Of a DNA stretch of 64,000 nucleotides, positions 1 through 7,464 are shown piece after piece. The notes below the pieces were generated by a model. It searched no databases, was not told the origin of the DNA, and saw nothing but the letters and a program-made list of their open reading frames with translations. Each line of letters opens with the position of its first letter. The first letter of the stretch is position 1. Both the position numbers and the translations under genes were made by a program. Source of the stretch: SCN-70-22 sp046327755 (lineage in GTDB: Bacteria > Gemmatimonadota > Gemmatimonadetes > Gemmatimonadales > Gemmatimonadaceae); contig JAXLXW010000008.1 of assembly GCA_046327755.1 (NCBI GenBank), forward strand, positions 186,001-250,000, in the 5' to 3' direction.

Positions 1-414
1 TGTGGTGTCGAACACGGGCGTATCGCTGCCGATGCGGCCATCGCGCGCGCGCGCCGCGTAGGTCGCCCGGTCGACGCATTGCACCTGGCCGGCCGCATCG
101 CGATAGAAGACGCGCCCGCCGGCCAGCAGGCTCGTTCCGAGCGCCCGCTCCAGTTGCTGCAGCGAGCGATACAGCGCATCGATCGAGCAACCGGAGGCCC
201 CGGCGGCTCGCTGGTCGACGCCGATTGCCAGGAAGCGGCCGTCGCGCCAGTCGCGCCCGCAGGTGAGCGGCTCGCCATGCGCCTGCCAGCGGGCGAGGTA
301 CTCGTCCACGAGGCGCAGCAATGCCTCGCTGGCGTCGCCGTTCAGCGCATCGCTCGCGCCGAAGATCCAAAGGCGCGCATCGTCCGGAAGTCGTTCAAAG
401 GAAACCTGCGGCAT
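1..414 (-). CDS. Conserved hypothetical protein with GCSID motif (3' end cut by window edge)
   Basis: The minus-strand frame from an ATG at 414 stays open for 138 codons to the window edge. The start is preceded by a GGAG about 10 bases upstream. The protein begins MPQVSFERLPDDARLWIFGA and contains the segment ASGCSIDALYRSLQQLE near residues 76-90. This resembles a family of small uncharacterised bacterial proteins, sometimes labelled 'ABC transporter ATPase' without support, that share a W-[IV]-[FY] start region, a W..HG segment and the GCSID motif. It has no P-loop, signal peptide or membrane segment. Its function is unknown. The next gene upstream on this strand (start 1436) ends at 510, so a shared transcript is possible. 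Confidence 0.6.
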   Translation of the reverse strand, partial: MPQVSFERLPDDARLWIFGASDALNGDASEALLRLVDEYLARWQAHGEPLTCGRDWRDGRFLAIGVDQRAAGASGCSIDALYRSLQQLERALGTSLLAGGRVFYRDAAGQVQCVDRATYAARARDGRIGSDTPVFDTT

Positions 415-509
415 CGACCATCCACTCCAACGAGATCTTGCATGTCCATGCCGCGGCAGCCGCGTCGGTCCTGAACCGAACGGCGACTGCCGCGGCGGCT
501 ACGGTCGTG

Positions 510-1436
510 TCACTTCACCGGCGGAAGCTGGATCAGCGGCGTCCCGCCGCCCGAAACCTGCGGCATCGCCCCGTTCCACTTGTCGATCAGCCGGTACTGC
601 ACCAGCGTCGGCGTCAGGCTCTCCGACAGCAGGCGATTGGCGCGCGCCTGAGCCTCCGCCTCGGCGAGGATCGCCTTGGCGCGCCCCGCGGCCTTGATCG
701 AGTCGCCGCGTGCCTGGAATTCGTTCTTCTGCAGCTCGTTCTGCGCCGTCAGCGCCTGCTGCTGCATCACGTTCTTGGCGTTGATCGCCTCGATGACGCT
801 CTGCGGCGCGCGGAACTCGTTGAGCGTGAACTGCTTCACGACGATCCCGTATTGCGCCAGCCGCTCCGACAGCAGTGCCTGGGCGCGCGACACCGTCTCC
901 GCCTTCTTGGGTCCCATGATGTCGGCGATCGCCTCGTCGCCCACCACTTCCTGCAGCGCCTGGCGGATCGTCTGCTTCACGTAGCCGTGCTGGATCGACC
1001 CGATGTCGCGCCGGAACGTCTGGTACAGCGCAGGCACCTTGTCGGGCTGGATCTCGAACGACATCGCGACGTCGAGCGAGATCGGCTGCCCTTCCTTGGA
1101 GTTGACGTTGATCTCGTCATTCCCGGGCGACCCTTCCGTCTCGTTGCGCGTGAGGACGAGCGTCTGCATGTACACCGGGTACTCCTCGATCGCGCTGAGG
1201 AGCGGATTGCGCAGGTGCACCCCGGGGCCTAACGGCTTGGGATCGACGCCACCGCCCGCCCGGTGAATCAGAATGCCGACGTGCCCCGGCTCGACGTAGG
1301 TGAACAGCGACGGCAGCAGGAAGACGAGGACGAAGAGGATCACCCCGAACTTCACCAGCTTGCCGAAAAACCCACCGCCACCCGACGCACCGCTCTGTCG
1401 CATCGCGTTGAGCATGTCCCCTACTTGGTTTGCCAT
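510..1436 (-). CDS. Prohibitin-like SPFH/band 7 membrane protein
   Basis: A 308-residue SPFH-domain protein. A glycine-rich N-terminus (GASGGGGFFG) is followed by one membrane span at about residues 27-45. The band 7 domain then runs to about 230, starting with YVEPGHVGIL, and a long Ala/Glu/Gln-rich coiled coil follows (KAILAEAEAQARANRLL). This order is typical of prohibitins, which form rings on membranes and act as scaffolds for membrane proteases. ATG 1436 is chosen because AAGGAG lies six bases upstream; an in-frame extension to 1463 has no ribosome site. The gene overlaps the 3' end of the small zinc-ribbon gene by 16 bases, so the two are probably translationally coupled. Confidence 0.88.
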   Translation of the reverse strand: MANQVGDMLNAMRQSGASGGGGFFGKLVKFGVILFVLVFLLPSLFTYVEPGHVGILIHRAGGGVDPKPLGPGVHLRNPLLSAIEEYPVYMQTLVLTRNETEGSPGNDEINVNSKEGQPISLDVAMSFEIQPDKVPALYQTFRRDIGSIQHGYVKQTIRQALQEVVGDEAIADIMGPKKAETVSRAQALLSERLAQYGIVVKQFTLNEFRAPQSVIEAINAKNVMQQQALTAQNELQKNEFQARGDSIKAAGRAKAILAEAEAQARANRLLSESLTPTLVQYRLIDKWNGAMPQVSGGGTPLIQLPPVK

Positions 1437-1681
1437 ACGGTCTCCTTGAAGCATTCGGGGCACACACGTTCACCCGAGGGGAGGCGAACCATCTTCTCCT
1501 CCGTGAGGGCCCCGTGAATGGGACAGGTGAGTTCCGCCGCGCGCTCGATCTCCTTCCGGTTTTGCACCTGCTTCCAGAACTTGCCGAGGGGGGTGAAGGT
1601 CGTGAGGCCAAAAAAAAGAAGGGTACCCGCCGCCACGACGAGCGCGACGAAAAGCACCGCTTCCATGATGATGGCTGCCAT
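1421..1681 (-). CDS. Small membrane protein with zinc-ribbon-like C-terminus
   Basis: An 86-residue protein with one hydrophobic span at residues 7-28 and a basic linker (GKFWKQVQNRKEIER). Its C-terminal part has two cysteine pairs or pair-like sites, CPIH at 53-56 and CPEC at 74-77, which could bind one zinc ion. No family name was recognised. A second ATG at codon 6 is an alternative start. It lies directly upstream of the prohibitin-like gene and overlaps it, which suggests a dedicated partner of that ring protein at the inner membrane (inference). Confidence 0.65.
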   Translation of the reverse strand: MAAIIMEAVLFVALVVAAGTLLFFGLTTFTPLGKFWKQVQNRKEIERAAELTCPIHGALTEEKMVRLPSGERVCPECFKETVWQTK

Positions 1682-1790
1682 TGTTGCCTCTTCGTACGAG
1701 CCGCCGGGGCGGCAGGTTTCGGGTCGCCCCTAACCTACGTCGGATACTCCACTTAGGAGAAGACGAGAGGACGAGACGGGACCGGCAGGA

Positions 1791-1817
1791 GCGGCGAGAG
1801 CGGCGAGAGCGGCGGGA
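1791..1817. repeat. 9-bp tandem repeat, three copies
   Basis: Three copies of GCGGCGAGA (the last GCGGCGGGA) sit at the 3' end of the epimerase gene. They follow a GACGAGAGGACGAG stretch of a type that recurs in other spacers of the window (13.87 kb, 49.25 kb). Confidence 0.7.
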
Positions 1818-1819
1818 CG

Positions 1820-2722
1820 CTAGCGCACCCCCTCGGCGCGCAGCGCCGCCTCCAACTCCGGATGTTCGAAGCGGAAACCGGCCGCCAGGAGCTTTGTCGG
1901 AAGGACGCGCTGTCCCTCGATCACCGTCGCCTCCCCCATCTCGCCGTACAACAGCTTGATGGCGAACGCCGGGACGGGAGCGATGGTAGGACGACCGAGC
2001 ACCCGTCCCAGCACGGACGTGAAGTCGGCGTTGCTCACCGGCGCGGGGGCCGTCAGGTTCACGGCGCCGTCCAGCGTCTCTGCGGTGAGGAGGAATTCCA
2101 GCGCCCGGAGCGTATCGGTGCGCGAAATCCAGCTCATCCACTGGCGCCCACTCCCGATCTTTCCCCCGGCACCTAACGAGAAGATGGGGAGCATCTTGGC
2201 CAGCGCCCCACCCTCGGGACTCAGCACCACGCCGAGGCGCGGGTGCACGACGCGGATCCCCGCCGCACGCGCCGGGTCGGCCGCCCCCTCCCACGCGCGA
2301 GCCACCTCCGTCAGCCAGCCGCGCCCCACTGGCGAGGATTCGTCGACGGCCTCGTCGCCACGGTCACCGTAGATCCCGATCGCCGACATGCTCACCAGCA
2401 CCCGCGGTCTGTGCGTCAGCGAGGCGAGCGTGCGGGCGAGCAACCCGGTCCCCTGTTCGCGCGACGCACGGATGGCGCGCTTGGCGTCGGGCGTCCATCG
2501 CTGGGCGATCGACTCCCCCGCCAGGTGCACGACGGCGTCGACGCCTTCCAACGACGCCGCGTCGAGCGTCGTCGCCGCATCCCACACGATCTCCGGCCCG
2601 TCGCCCCCCGCACTCGCGCCTCTCGCGCGCCCGATGCGCAGGACGGCGTGCCCCGCCGCTTGCAGCCGACGGACGAAGGGCGTACCGACGAAGCCGCTGG
2701 CCCCCGTGATGGCGATCTTCAT
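1820..2722 (-). CDS. NAD(P)-dependent epimerase of the TIGR01777/YfcH family
   Basis: A 300-residue extended short-chain dehydrogenase-like protein. The nucleotide site GASGFVG is at residues 7-13, the VVHLAGESI segment is near 66, SAIGIYGDRG near 113 supplies the active-site region, and a C-terminal part typical of this family follows (MSWISRTD, GAVNLTAP, LLYGEMGE, GQRVLPTKLLAAGF). Family members are cytoplasmic sugar-nucleotide-epimerase-like enzymes of unknown substrate, so no substrate is assigned. The next upstream gene (DNA glycosylase) ends 18 bases before its start, so the two may be one transcript. Confidence 0.9.
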   Translation of the reverse strand: MKIAITGASGFVGTPFVRRLQAAGHAVLRIGRARGASAGGDGPEIVWDAATTLDAASLEGVDAVVHLAGESIAQRWTPDAKRAIRASREQGTGLLARTLASLTHRPRVLVSMSAIGIYGDRGDEAVDESSPVGRGWLTEVARAWEGAADPARAAGIRVVHPRLGVVLSPEGGALAKMLPIFSLGAGGKIGSGRQWMSWISRTDTLRALEFLLTAETLDGAVNLTAPAPVSNADFTSVLGRVLGRPTIAPVPAFAIKLLYGEMGEATVIEGQRVLPTKLLAAGFRFEHPELEAALRAEGVR

Positions 2723-2740
2723 GGTCGCGTCCTGCCTCCC

Positions 2741-3364
2741 TTACGACGCCTCCCCGTCGATCGAGCGCCAGAGGTACCAGCAGGCGACCGTGCGGTAAGG
2801 CGCCCACTTGGCGCCGATGGTGTGGACCTTCTTGGCATCGGGGAGCTTGCGCAGTCCATACGCCTGCTGGATCCCCTTCCGAATGCCGAGGTCGAGATCT
2901 GGTAGCACGTCCGGGCGCCCGAGCCTGAACATCAGGAACATCTGCGCCGTCCACACACCAACGCCCTTGATGGCCGTGAGGTGCCTGATCACGGCGTCAT
3001 CAGGCTCGTCGTGCAGTGTGTCGATGGGGACCTCGCCCGACAGGACGCGCGCGGCGAGGTCGCGCAGGTACGAGATCTTCTGGCGCGAGACGCCAGCGCT
3101 TCGCAGTGACTCGTCGGCGAGCGCGTGGAGCGCCGACGCGCAGGGCGTCGCGCCGTCGAACAGCGCGACGAAGCGGCCGTGGATCGTCCCGGCGGCCTTC
3201 CCCGACAGCTGCTGGTAAATGATCGACCGCGCCACCGCCTCGAAGTGCGTGAGGTGGGGCGCGGTCTCGAATCGGCACGGGCCGACGGCGTCGATCACGC
3301 CGGCCATCACGGGGTCGACGCGGCGCAGGTGGTTCACCGCTTTGCGGTGCGAGGCGGGAGGCAT
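2741..3364 (-). CDS. DNA-3-methyladenine glycosylase II-type (HhH-GPD) base-excision enzyme
   Basis: A 207-residue protein of the HhH-GPD DNA glycosylase superfamily, AlkA branch. The helix-hairpin-helix is AIKGVGVWTA at 131-140, and the catalytic aspartate lies in VLPDLDLGIRKG (Asp158 fits the usual position). YQQLSGKAA near 50-58 is the conserved helix. It would remove alkylated purines such as 3-methyladenine from DNA. The AlkA N-terminal domain is missing, as in the short, stand-alone versions. A shared transcript with the downstream epimerase is likely, with an 18-base gap. Confidence 0.9.
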   Translation of the reverse strand: MPPASHRKAVNHLRRVDPVMAGVIDAVGPCRFETAPHLTHFEAVARSIIYQQLSGKAAGTIHGRFVALFDGATPCASALHALADESLRSAGVSRQKISYLRDLAARVLSGEVPIDTLHDEPDDAVIRHLTAIKGVGVWTAQMFLMFRLGRPDVLPDLDLGIRKGIQQAYGLRKLPDAKKVHTIGAKWAPYRTVACWYLWRSIDGEAS

Positions 3365-3480
3365 GGCCCGTACTCTATCGGCCCTTCACCTCAGGCGCAC
3401 TTCCGGAGCGCGCCCTCGCCTTTGCTCGCGCTCCCTCCGTCGCTCGTGCTCGCCGGCCCTGCGCGGTGAACCGCGGAGGA

Positions 3481-3753
3481 CTAGTAGCGATCCAGGTCGC
3501 CGCTCTCGACCAGGCGCATCGCCAGCTCGCCGATCACGTCGGGGGAGTTGTAGACGCCAGTCTCGAGGCGCATGCGAATCTCGGCGATCCGCGCCGGCGA
3601 CAGGCGCTCCAGCCCGCGGTCCTGATGGACGACGGCATGGTCGTAGGAAACGAGCCGCTCGGCCGCGGGCGTCGACTCGACCACCGGATCGACGTCATGC
3701 GACGGCGTTGGGCGGTTTGGGACGACGACGTCGTGGGACGAGGGGGTGTGCAT
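3481..3753 (-). CDS. FlgM-like anti-sigma factor (putative)
   Basis: The ATG at 3753 gives a 90-residue protein starting MHTPSSHDVVVPNR. Its disordered N-terminus is followed by a C-terminal helical segment RLSPARIAEIRMRLETGVYN then SPDVIGELAMRL. That pattern (helix, G-x-Y, helix) is the hallmark of FlgM, the anti-sigma-28 factor. It is encoded divergently from a FliA-type sigma gene at 4122, which strongly supports the pairing. An open frame continues to 3969, but FlgM proteins are about 90-100 residues long. No good Shine-Dalgarno precedes ATG 3753, so the start is uncertain. No flagellar structural gene lies nearby. Confidence 0.6.
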   Translation of the reverse strand: MHTPSSHDVVVPNRPTPSHDVDPVVESTPAAERLVSYDHAVVHQDRGLERLSPARIAEIRMRLETGVYNSPDVIGELAMRLVESGDLDRY

Positions 3754-4121
3754 ATGAGGGGTAGCGAGGCGGCGTTCCACCGTTGGCTCCGTGAGTGGGC
3801 TCCAATCGTTGTTATCGACCGCAGCGGCCAGAACTTGAGCGTCCTGAAGCGAAAATTTCCGGCAACTTCTGCCGAGAGGGGCACCTTCTACCCGGTCTCC
3901 CGGCGGCTGCATCGGCTGGCGCGGCGTGTCGAAGCGGTCGTGATGCGCGGCACAAACACTTGCCCGCAAAAGACTTGGCGCGCTCTGGGGGCAGGACGCC
4001 TTCCTGAAGTATCGGTTGGCCCTCGCGTTGCTTTACCACCAATCGTCGCTCGGCTCGCATTTCGGCGGGAACGGCGACGCGCGAGGGATCGCAATCGACT
4101 CTTCGATCGGGAAAGGACTCC
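3754..4121. promoter_or_regulatory. 368-bp divergent spacer between anti-sigma-like and sigma genes
   Basis: This spacer must hold the promoters of both flanking genes. It is less GC-biased than its surroundings around 3810-3870. AAAGGA occurs just before ATG 4122. No clear -35/-10 pair or inverted repeat stands out. The minus frame is open to 3969, so a longer anti-sigma-like protein cannot be fully excluded. Confidence 0.4.
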
Positions 4122-4892
4122 ATGGCTCCAGCACTCGCCACCAGCCGCCAGACCGTCGCCAACCACGGCGTGTCGGCCGAAGCCCGCCAGCAGATCCTGG
4201 GGGAGCACCTCGGACTCGTCTATCACGTCGCCCGCCAACTGTGCCGGGCCAAGCAGATGGACGTCGAGCTGGATGAACTGGTGAGCGCGGGGACCATCGG
4301 GCTGATCGAGGCCTTCAACAACTTCGACGCCGCGCGCGGACTCGCCTTCAGCACCTTCGCCGCCCCCCGCATCCGCGGTGCCATGCTCGACGAGCTTCGC
4401 CGTCAGGACCATGTCCCGCGTTCCGTGCGCCGCCGCGCCCGCGAACTCAACAGCGCCACCGAACAGCTCACGCGCGAGCTCGGGCAGGCCCCCGACCAGC
4501 ACCAGATCGCCTCGCGCATGGGGATCGACCTCCCGACGCTGTTCCGCTGGCAGAGCGAAGGGGACAACTCGCGCTTCATCCCGCTCGAGCGCACCGTCGA
4601 AGGGGCGCCCAGTGGTTCGCGCATCCCGCTGGAGCACCTGATCTCCTCGACCGACGTCGAGATCGACGATCAGCTCACGCTCACGCAGGAAGTCTCCCGC
4701 CTGCGCGACGCCCTCGTCGCCCTCCCCGAGCAGGAGCGGAACGTCCTCACGCTCTACTACTTCGAGGAACTCAAGCTGCACGAGATCGCCGCGCTGCTCG
4801 GCGTCAGCGAGTCGCGCGTCTCGCAGATCCGCGCCAAGGCGATCACGCGCCTCCGCAAGCAGCTCTCGACGCTGCGCGAATCGGTGGCCTGA
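4122..4892 (+). CDS. FliA-type (sigma-28) RNA polymerase sigma factor
   Basis: A 256-residue sigma-70-family protein of the FliA/WhiG/SigB-like group. Region 2 spans about 25-95, with LGLVYHVARQL, DELVSAGTIGLIEA and the -10 recognition helix region FSTFAAPRIRGAMLDELRRQD. Region 3 follows (RELGQAPDQHQIASRMG), and region 4 ends the protein with a helix-turn-helix (LHEIAALLGVSESRVSQI). The start ATG has AAAGGA upstream. A FlgM-like gene runs divergently. FliA controls late flagellar and chemotaxis genes, but none are in this window, so the regulon here is unknown. A strong terminator follows. Confidence 0.9.
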   Translation: MAPALATSRQTVANHGVSAEARQQILGEHLGLVYHVARQLCRAKQMDVELDELVSAGTIGLIEAFNNFDAARGLAFSTFAAPRIRGAMLDELRRQDHVPRSVRRRARELNSATEQLTRELGQAPDQHQIASRMGIDLPTLFRWQSEGDNSRFIPLERTVEGAPSGSRIPLEHLISSTDVEIDDQLTLTQEVSRLRDALVALPEQERNVLTLYYFEELKLHEIAALLGVSESRVSQIRAKAITRLRKQLSTLRESVA

Positions 4893-4953
4893 TCCCCCGC
4901 CCGTTCGAACGTCCGCTCGCGCTGTACCTTCGTTCGCTCCCCCGCAACGACGG

Positions 4954-4985
4954 ACGGGCCGCCCTCGGGCGGCCCGTGCTGTTTG
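4954..4985 (+). terminator. Rho-independent-like terminator after the sigma factor gene
   Basis: ACGGGCCGCCC at 4954-4964 and its exact complement GGGCGGCCCGT at 4967-4977 form an 11-bp stem. It is followed by GCTGTTT. It lies 61 bases after the sigma factor stop and before the convergent gene ending at 5036. Confidence 0.75.
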
Positions 4986-5035
4986 CGGCTGTCAATTGCC
5001 GACGCGCCTGCGCGCTTTGATTTCGCCGGCGCGCG

Positions 5036-5821
5036 CTAGAGCGACGTAGCGGCCTCGCGCTCGCGGCGGCGCGCTTCCGGGAGGGTCGGGAAGCGCAGTT
5101 CGTACCGGATGCGCTCGCCCTGCGCCGTATTCACCACCGTCACCCCCACCTCGGTAAACGCATGCGCCAGCGCGGTGCGCACCGCGTGCACGAGCGATCC
5201 CTCGCCGGTGAAGATCGCTTGGCCCTCGGGCTGCGGCGCCTCGAGTACGACGGCGACATGCAGCGCATCGCCTGTGTACGAGAGCCGGAGCTCCCCCGAC
5301 GTTCCCGTGGCGCCGGCGCGCAACGCGTTACCGGCGCCGCTCTCCAGGACGACGAGGAGGCAACGGAGGAGCGCCGAGGGGCGCACGAGGAGCGGGAGCG
5401 TCTCGAAGTCGGCATTGACCTCGACCGAGATCCCCCGAAGGTCGGCGTGGTGTCCGTGCAGCTCCAACACCTGAGGGACGATGTCCTGCAGGCGCACCGG
5501 CTCGGCCCCGGCAAACGGCTCCGCCGGCATGCAGCGGAAGAGCTGGAGCAGGTGATTGAGGCGCGTGACTTCCTGCGCGAGGGCGGCGATGACTTCCGGC
5601 TCGAACGGCTCGCCATCCTGGAAGATCCCGACCACCGCCTCGAGCGAGGCGATGCGGTTCGTGAGCTGGTGGTTGAGCCCCTTGAGGACCTTCTCGCTCA
5701 CGCGGAGCCACTGGTCCCCCCAGACGCGCGAGGGGGTCGGCCCTTCGGTCGATGGATCGAGCGTTGCCTGACGAGTCTCAGCCACGAAGGTGCTCCGGTC
5801 CCACGCGTAAAGTGCGGTCAT
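5036..5821 (-). CDS. Histidine-kinase-like protein with degenerate ATPase domain
   Basis: A 261-residue protein. Residues about 40-75 (VLKGLNHQLTNRIASLEAV) match a dimerisation/phosphoacceptor helix of the HWE/HisKA_2-like kind, with His50 as candidate phosphosite. The following part has the layout of a GHKL ATPase lobe (RCLLVVLESGAGNALRAG as N-box-like) but no recognisable G1 or G2 glycine box. There is no signal peptide, membrane span or sensory domain. It may be a phosphotransfer protein or a kinase remnant. Its role is unknown, and no response regulator is adjacent. Confidence 0.6.
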   Translation of the reverse strand: MTALYAWDRSTFVAETRQATLDPSTEGPTPSRVWGDQWLRVSEKVLKGLNHQLTNRIASLEAVVGIFQDGEPFEPEVIAALAQEVTRLNHLLQLFRCMPAEPFAGAEPVRLQDIVPQVLELHGHHADLRGISVEVNADFETLPLLVRPSALLRCLLVVLESGAGNALRAGATGTSGELRLSYTGDALHVAVVLEAPQPEGQAIFTGEGSLVHAVRTALAHAFTEVGVTVVNTAQGERIRYELRFPTLPEARRREREAATSL

Positions 5822-6047
5822 CGTACGGTCTGTCGAGCGAACGGGGAAGGTACGCCACGGAGTAGCTCGCTTCCTTGACGACCCGGCCCGACCCGCGGCA
5901 CGGGCAATTTCTGCCGGGACCTGCTGCCTCGCTGGCGCGCCCCTCCGACGCCCGTAGCTTGGACCGTTCGCCTGTTACTCCAGACCGTCGCCCGCGCTCG
6001 CACGCTCACGCTCGCGCGCCCGTCGTCATCGCACCGTGGAGCCACTC

Positions 6048-7346
6048 GTGTCCAAGTTCGTTCGTCCCCGCACCGCCGCCACCGCCCCGCAGCGCATCGT
6101 CGCGGCGCTCGTCCTCGCCACCGCGACCGCGAGCTCGGCCTCGCTCGCCCCCGCCACCGCACGCGCGCAAGCGCCGGCCGCCCCCGTTCTCGTCATCACC
6201 AACGCGTCGCTCATCGACGGCGCGCGCGGCGCCTTCGCGACCGGGGCGACGGTGGTCATCCGCGACGGGAAGATCGCGCAGGTCGCCACCGGCGCCGTCG
6301 CCACTCCGCCAGGCGCAACGGTCGTGGACGCGCGTGGACGCTACCTCCTCCCCGGGCTCATCGACGCGCACACGCACATCGCCTCGCTCGCCAGTGCGCG
6401 GCGCGCCCTCGAGTCCGGCGTCACGACCATTCGGTCCGCTTCCACCCCCGCCTTCCAGGACGTCGCGCTGCGCGAGGCGGTGAAACAAGGCGTCATTGCC
6501 GGCCCGGACGTCGTCGCCGCGGGGCTCTTCGTCTCCCCCGAACTCGGCGACGCCATGCTGGGCGATCCGCGCCTGCCCAAGCTCGCCGGCGCGATGCAGA
6601 GCGAAGCCGGGCTGCGCGAAGCCGTGCGCATCAACCTCGACCGCGGCGTGGATGTCATCAAGACGCGCGGAACCGAACGCGCCGGCCTCCCCAACACCGA
6701 CCCGCGCAAGCAGTCGTATACCGAGCAGCAGCTCTCGTGGATCGTCGACGAGGCGTCGAAGAAGAATGTTCCCGTCATGGCCCACGCCCACGGCGACGAA
6801 GGGGCCTACGCCGCCGTGAAGGCCGGCGTGCGCAGCATCGAGCACGGAAGCTTCCTCAGCGACAGCACGTTGCAGCTGATGAAGCAGAAGGGGACGTACC
6901 TCGTCCCCACCTACGTCACCGTCTACGACCTCACGCAGCCCGGCGGCGACTACGACGATCCCGCGCTCACCATTCGCGGCAACTTCATGCTCCCCGCGCT
7001 CGGCGAAACCGTGAAGCGCGCCCATCGCATGGGGATCCCCATCGCCACCGGCGCCGACACGCAGTACGGCCCCGAGTCGCTGTCGCGCATCGCCGGCGAA
7101 GCCGCCTTCTTCGTCGACCTCGGGATGTCACCGCTCGAGGCGATTCGCGCCGCCACGATGGTGTCGGCGAAGCTGCTCGGCCTCGACCAGCGGATCGGCC
7201 AGCTCAAGGAGGGGTACGAAGCCGACCTGATCCTCGTCGAGTCGAACCCGCTGCAGAACATCCGCGCCCTCGCCGACGTCCTCGTCGTCATCTCGAACGG
7301 AACGATCGCCCTCAACCGTACCCCGTTCGCGAAGCCCGGCAACTGA
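6048..7346 (+). CDS. Secreted amidohydrolase (imidazolonepropionase-like) 1
   Basis: A signal peptide (VLATATASSASLAPATARAQ) is followed by a metal-dependent amidohydrolase. Metal ligands are visible: HTH in LIDAHTHI, a candidate carbamylated lysine in VDVIKTRG, His in MAHAHG, His in SIEHGS and Asp in TGADTQ. The C-terminal LKEGYEADLILVESNPL is the usual end of the family. Members cleave cyclic amides, acyl-peptides or prolyl dipeptides, and the substrate here is unknown. GTG 6048 has GGAG seven bases upstream and is preferred over GTG 6036. Downstream is a secreted M28 peptidase, so the two probably act in extracytoplasmic peptide breakdown. Confidence 0.9.
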   Translation: MSKFVRPRTAATAPQRIVAALVLATATASSASLAPATARAQAPAAPVLVITNASLIDGARGAFATGATVVIRDGKIAQVATGAVATPPGATVVDARGRYLLPGLIDAHTHIASLASARRALESGVTTIRSASTPAFQDVALREAVKQGVIAGPDVVAAGLFVSPELGDAMLGDPRLPKLAGAMQSEAGLREAVRINLDRGVDVIKTRGTERAGLPNTDPRKQSYTEQQLSWIVDEASKKNVPVMAHAHGDEGAYAAVKAGVRSIEHGSFLSDSTLQLMKQKGTYLVPTYVTVYDLTQPGGDYDDPALTIRGNFMLPALGETVKRAHRMGIPIATGADTQYGPESLSRIAGEAAFFVDLGMSPLEAIRAATMVSAKLLGLDQRIGQLKEGYEADLILVESNPLQNIRALADVLVVISNGTIALNRTPFAKPGN

Positions 7347-7464
7347 CCCCGCGACGCGCGCCCTCTCGCGTTGGCGCCTGCGCGCCTGCGCGTGAGAAGA
7401 GCTGTTCCTCGCCCTGCGGCCCCTGCCAGTCGCCGCAGGCGATCTCCATCGACCAAGGACCTCG

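Noticed and set aside
79..1232. Plus-strand frames at the window start
   Set aside because: They are antisense to the GCSID protein and to the prohibitin-like gene, whose motifs are clear.
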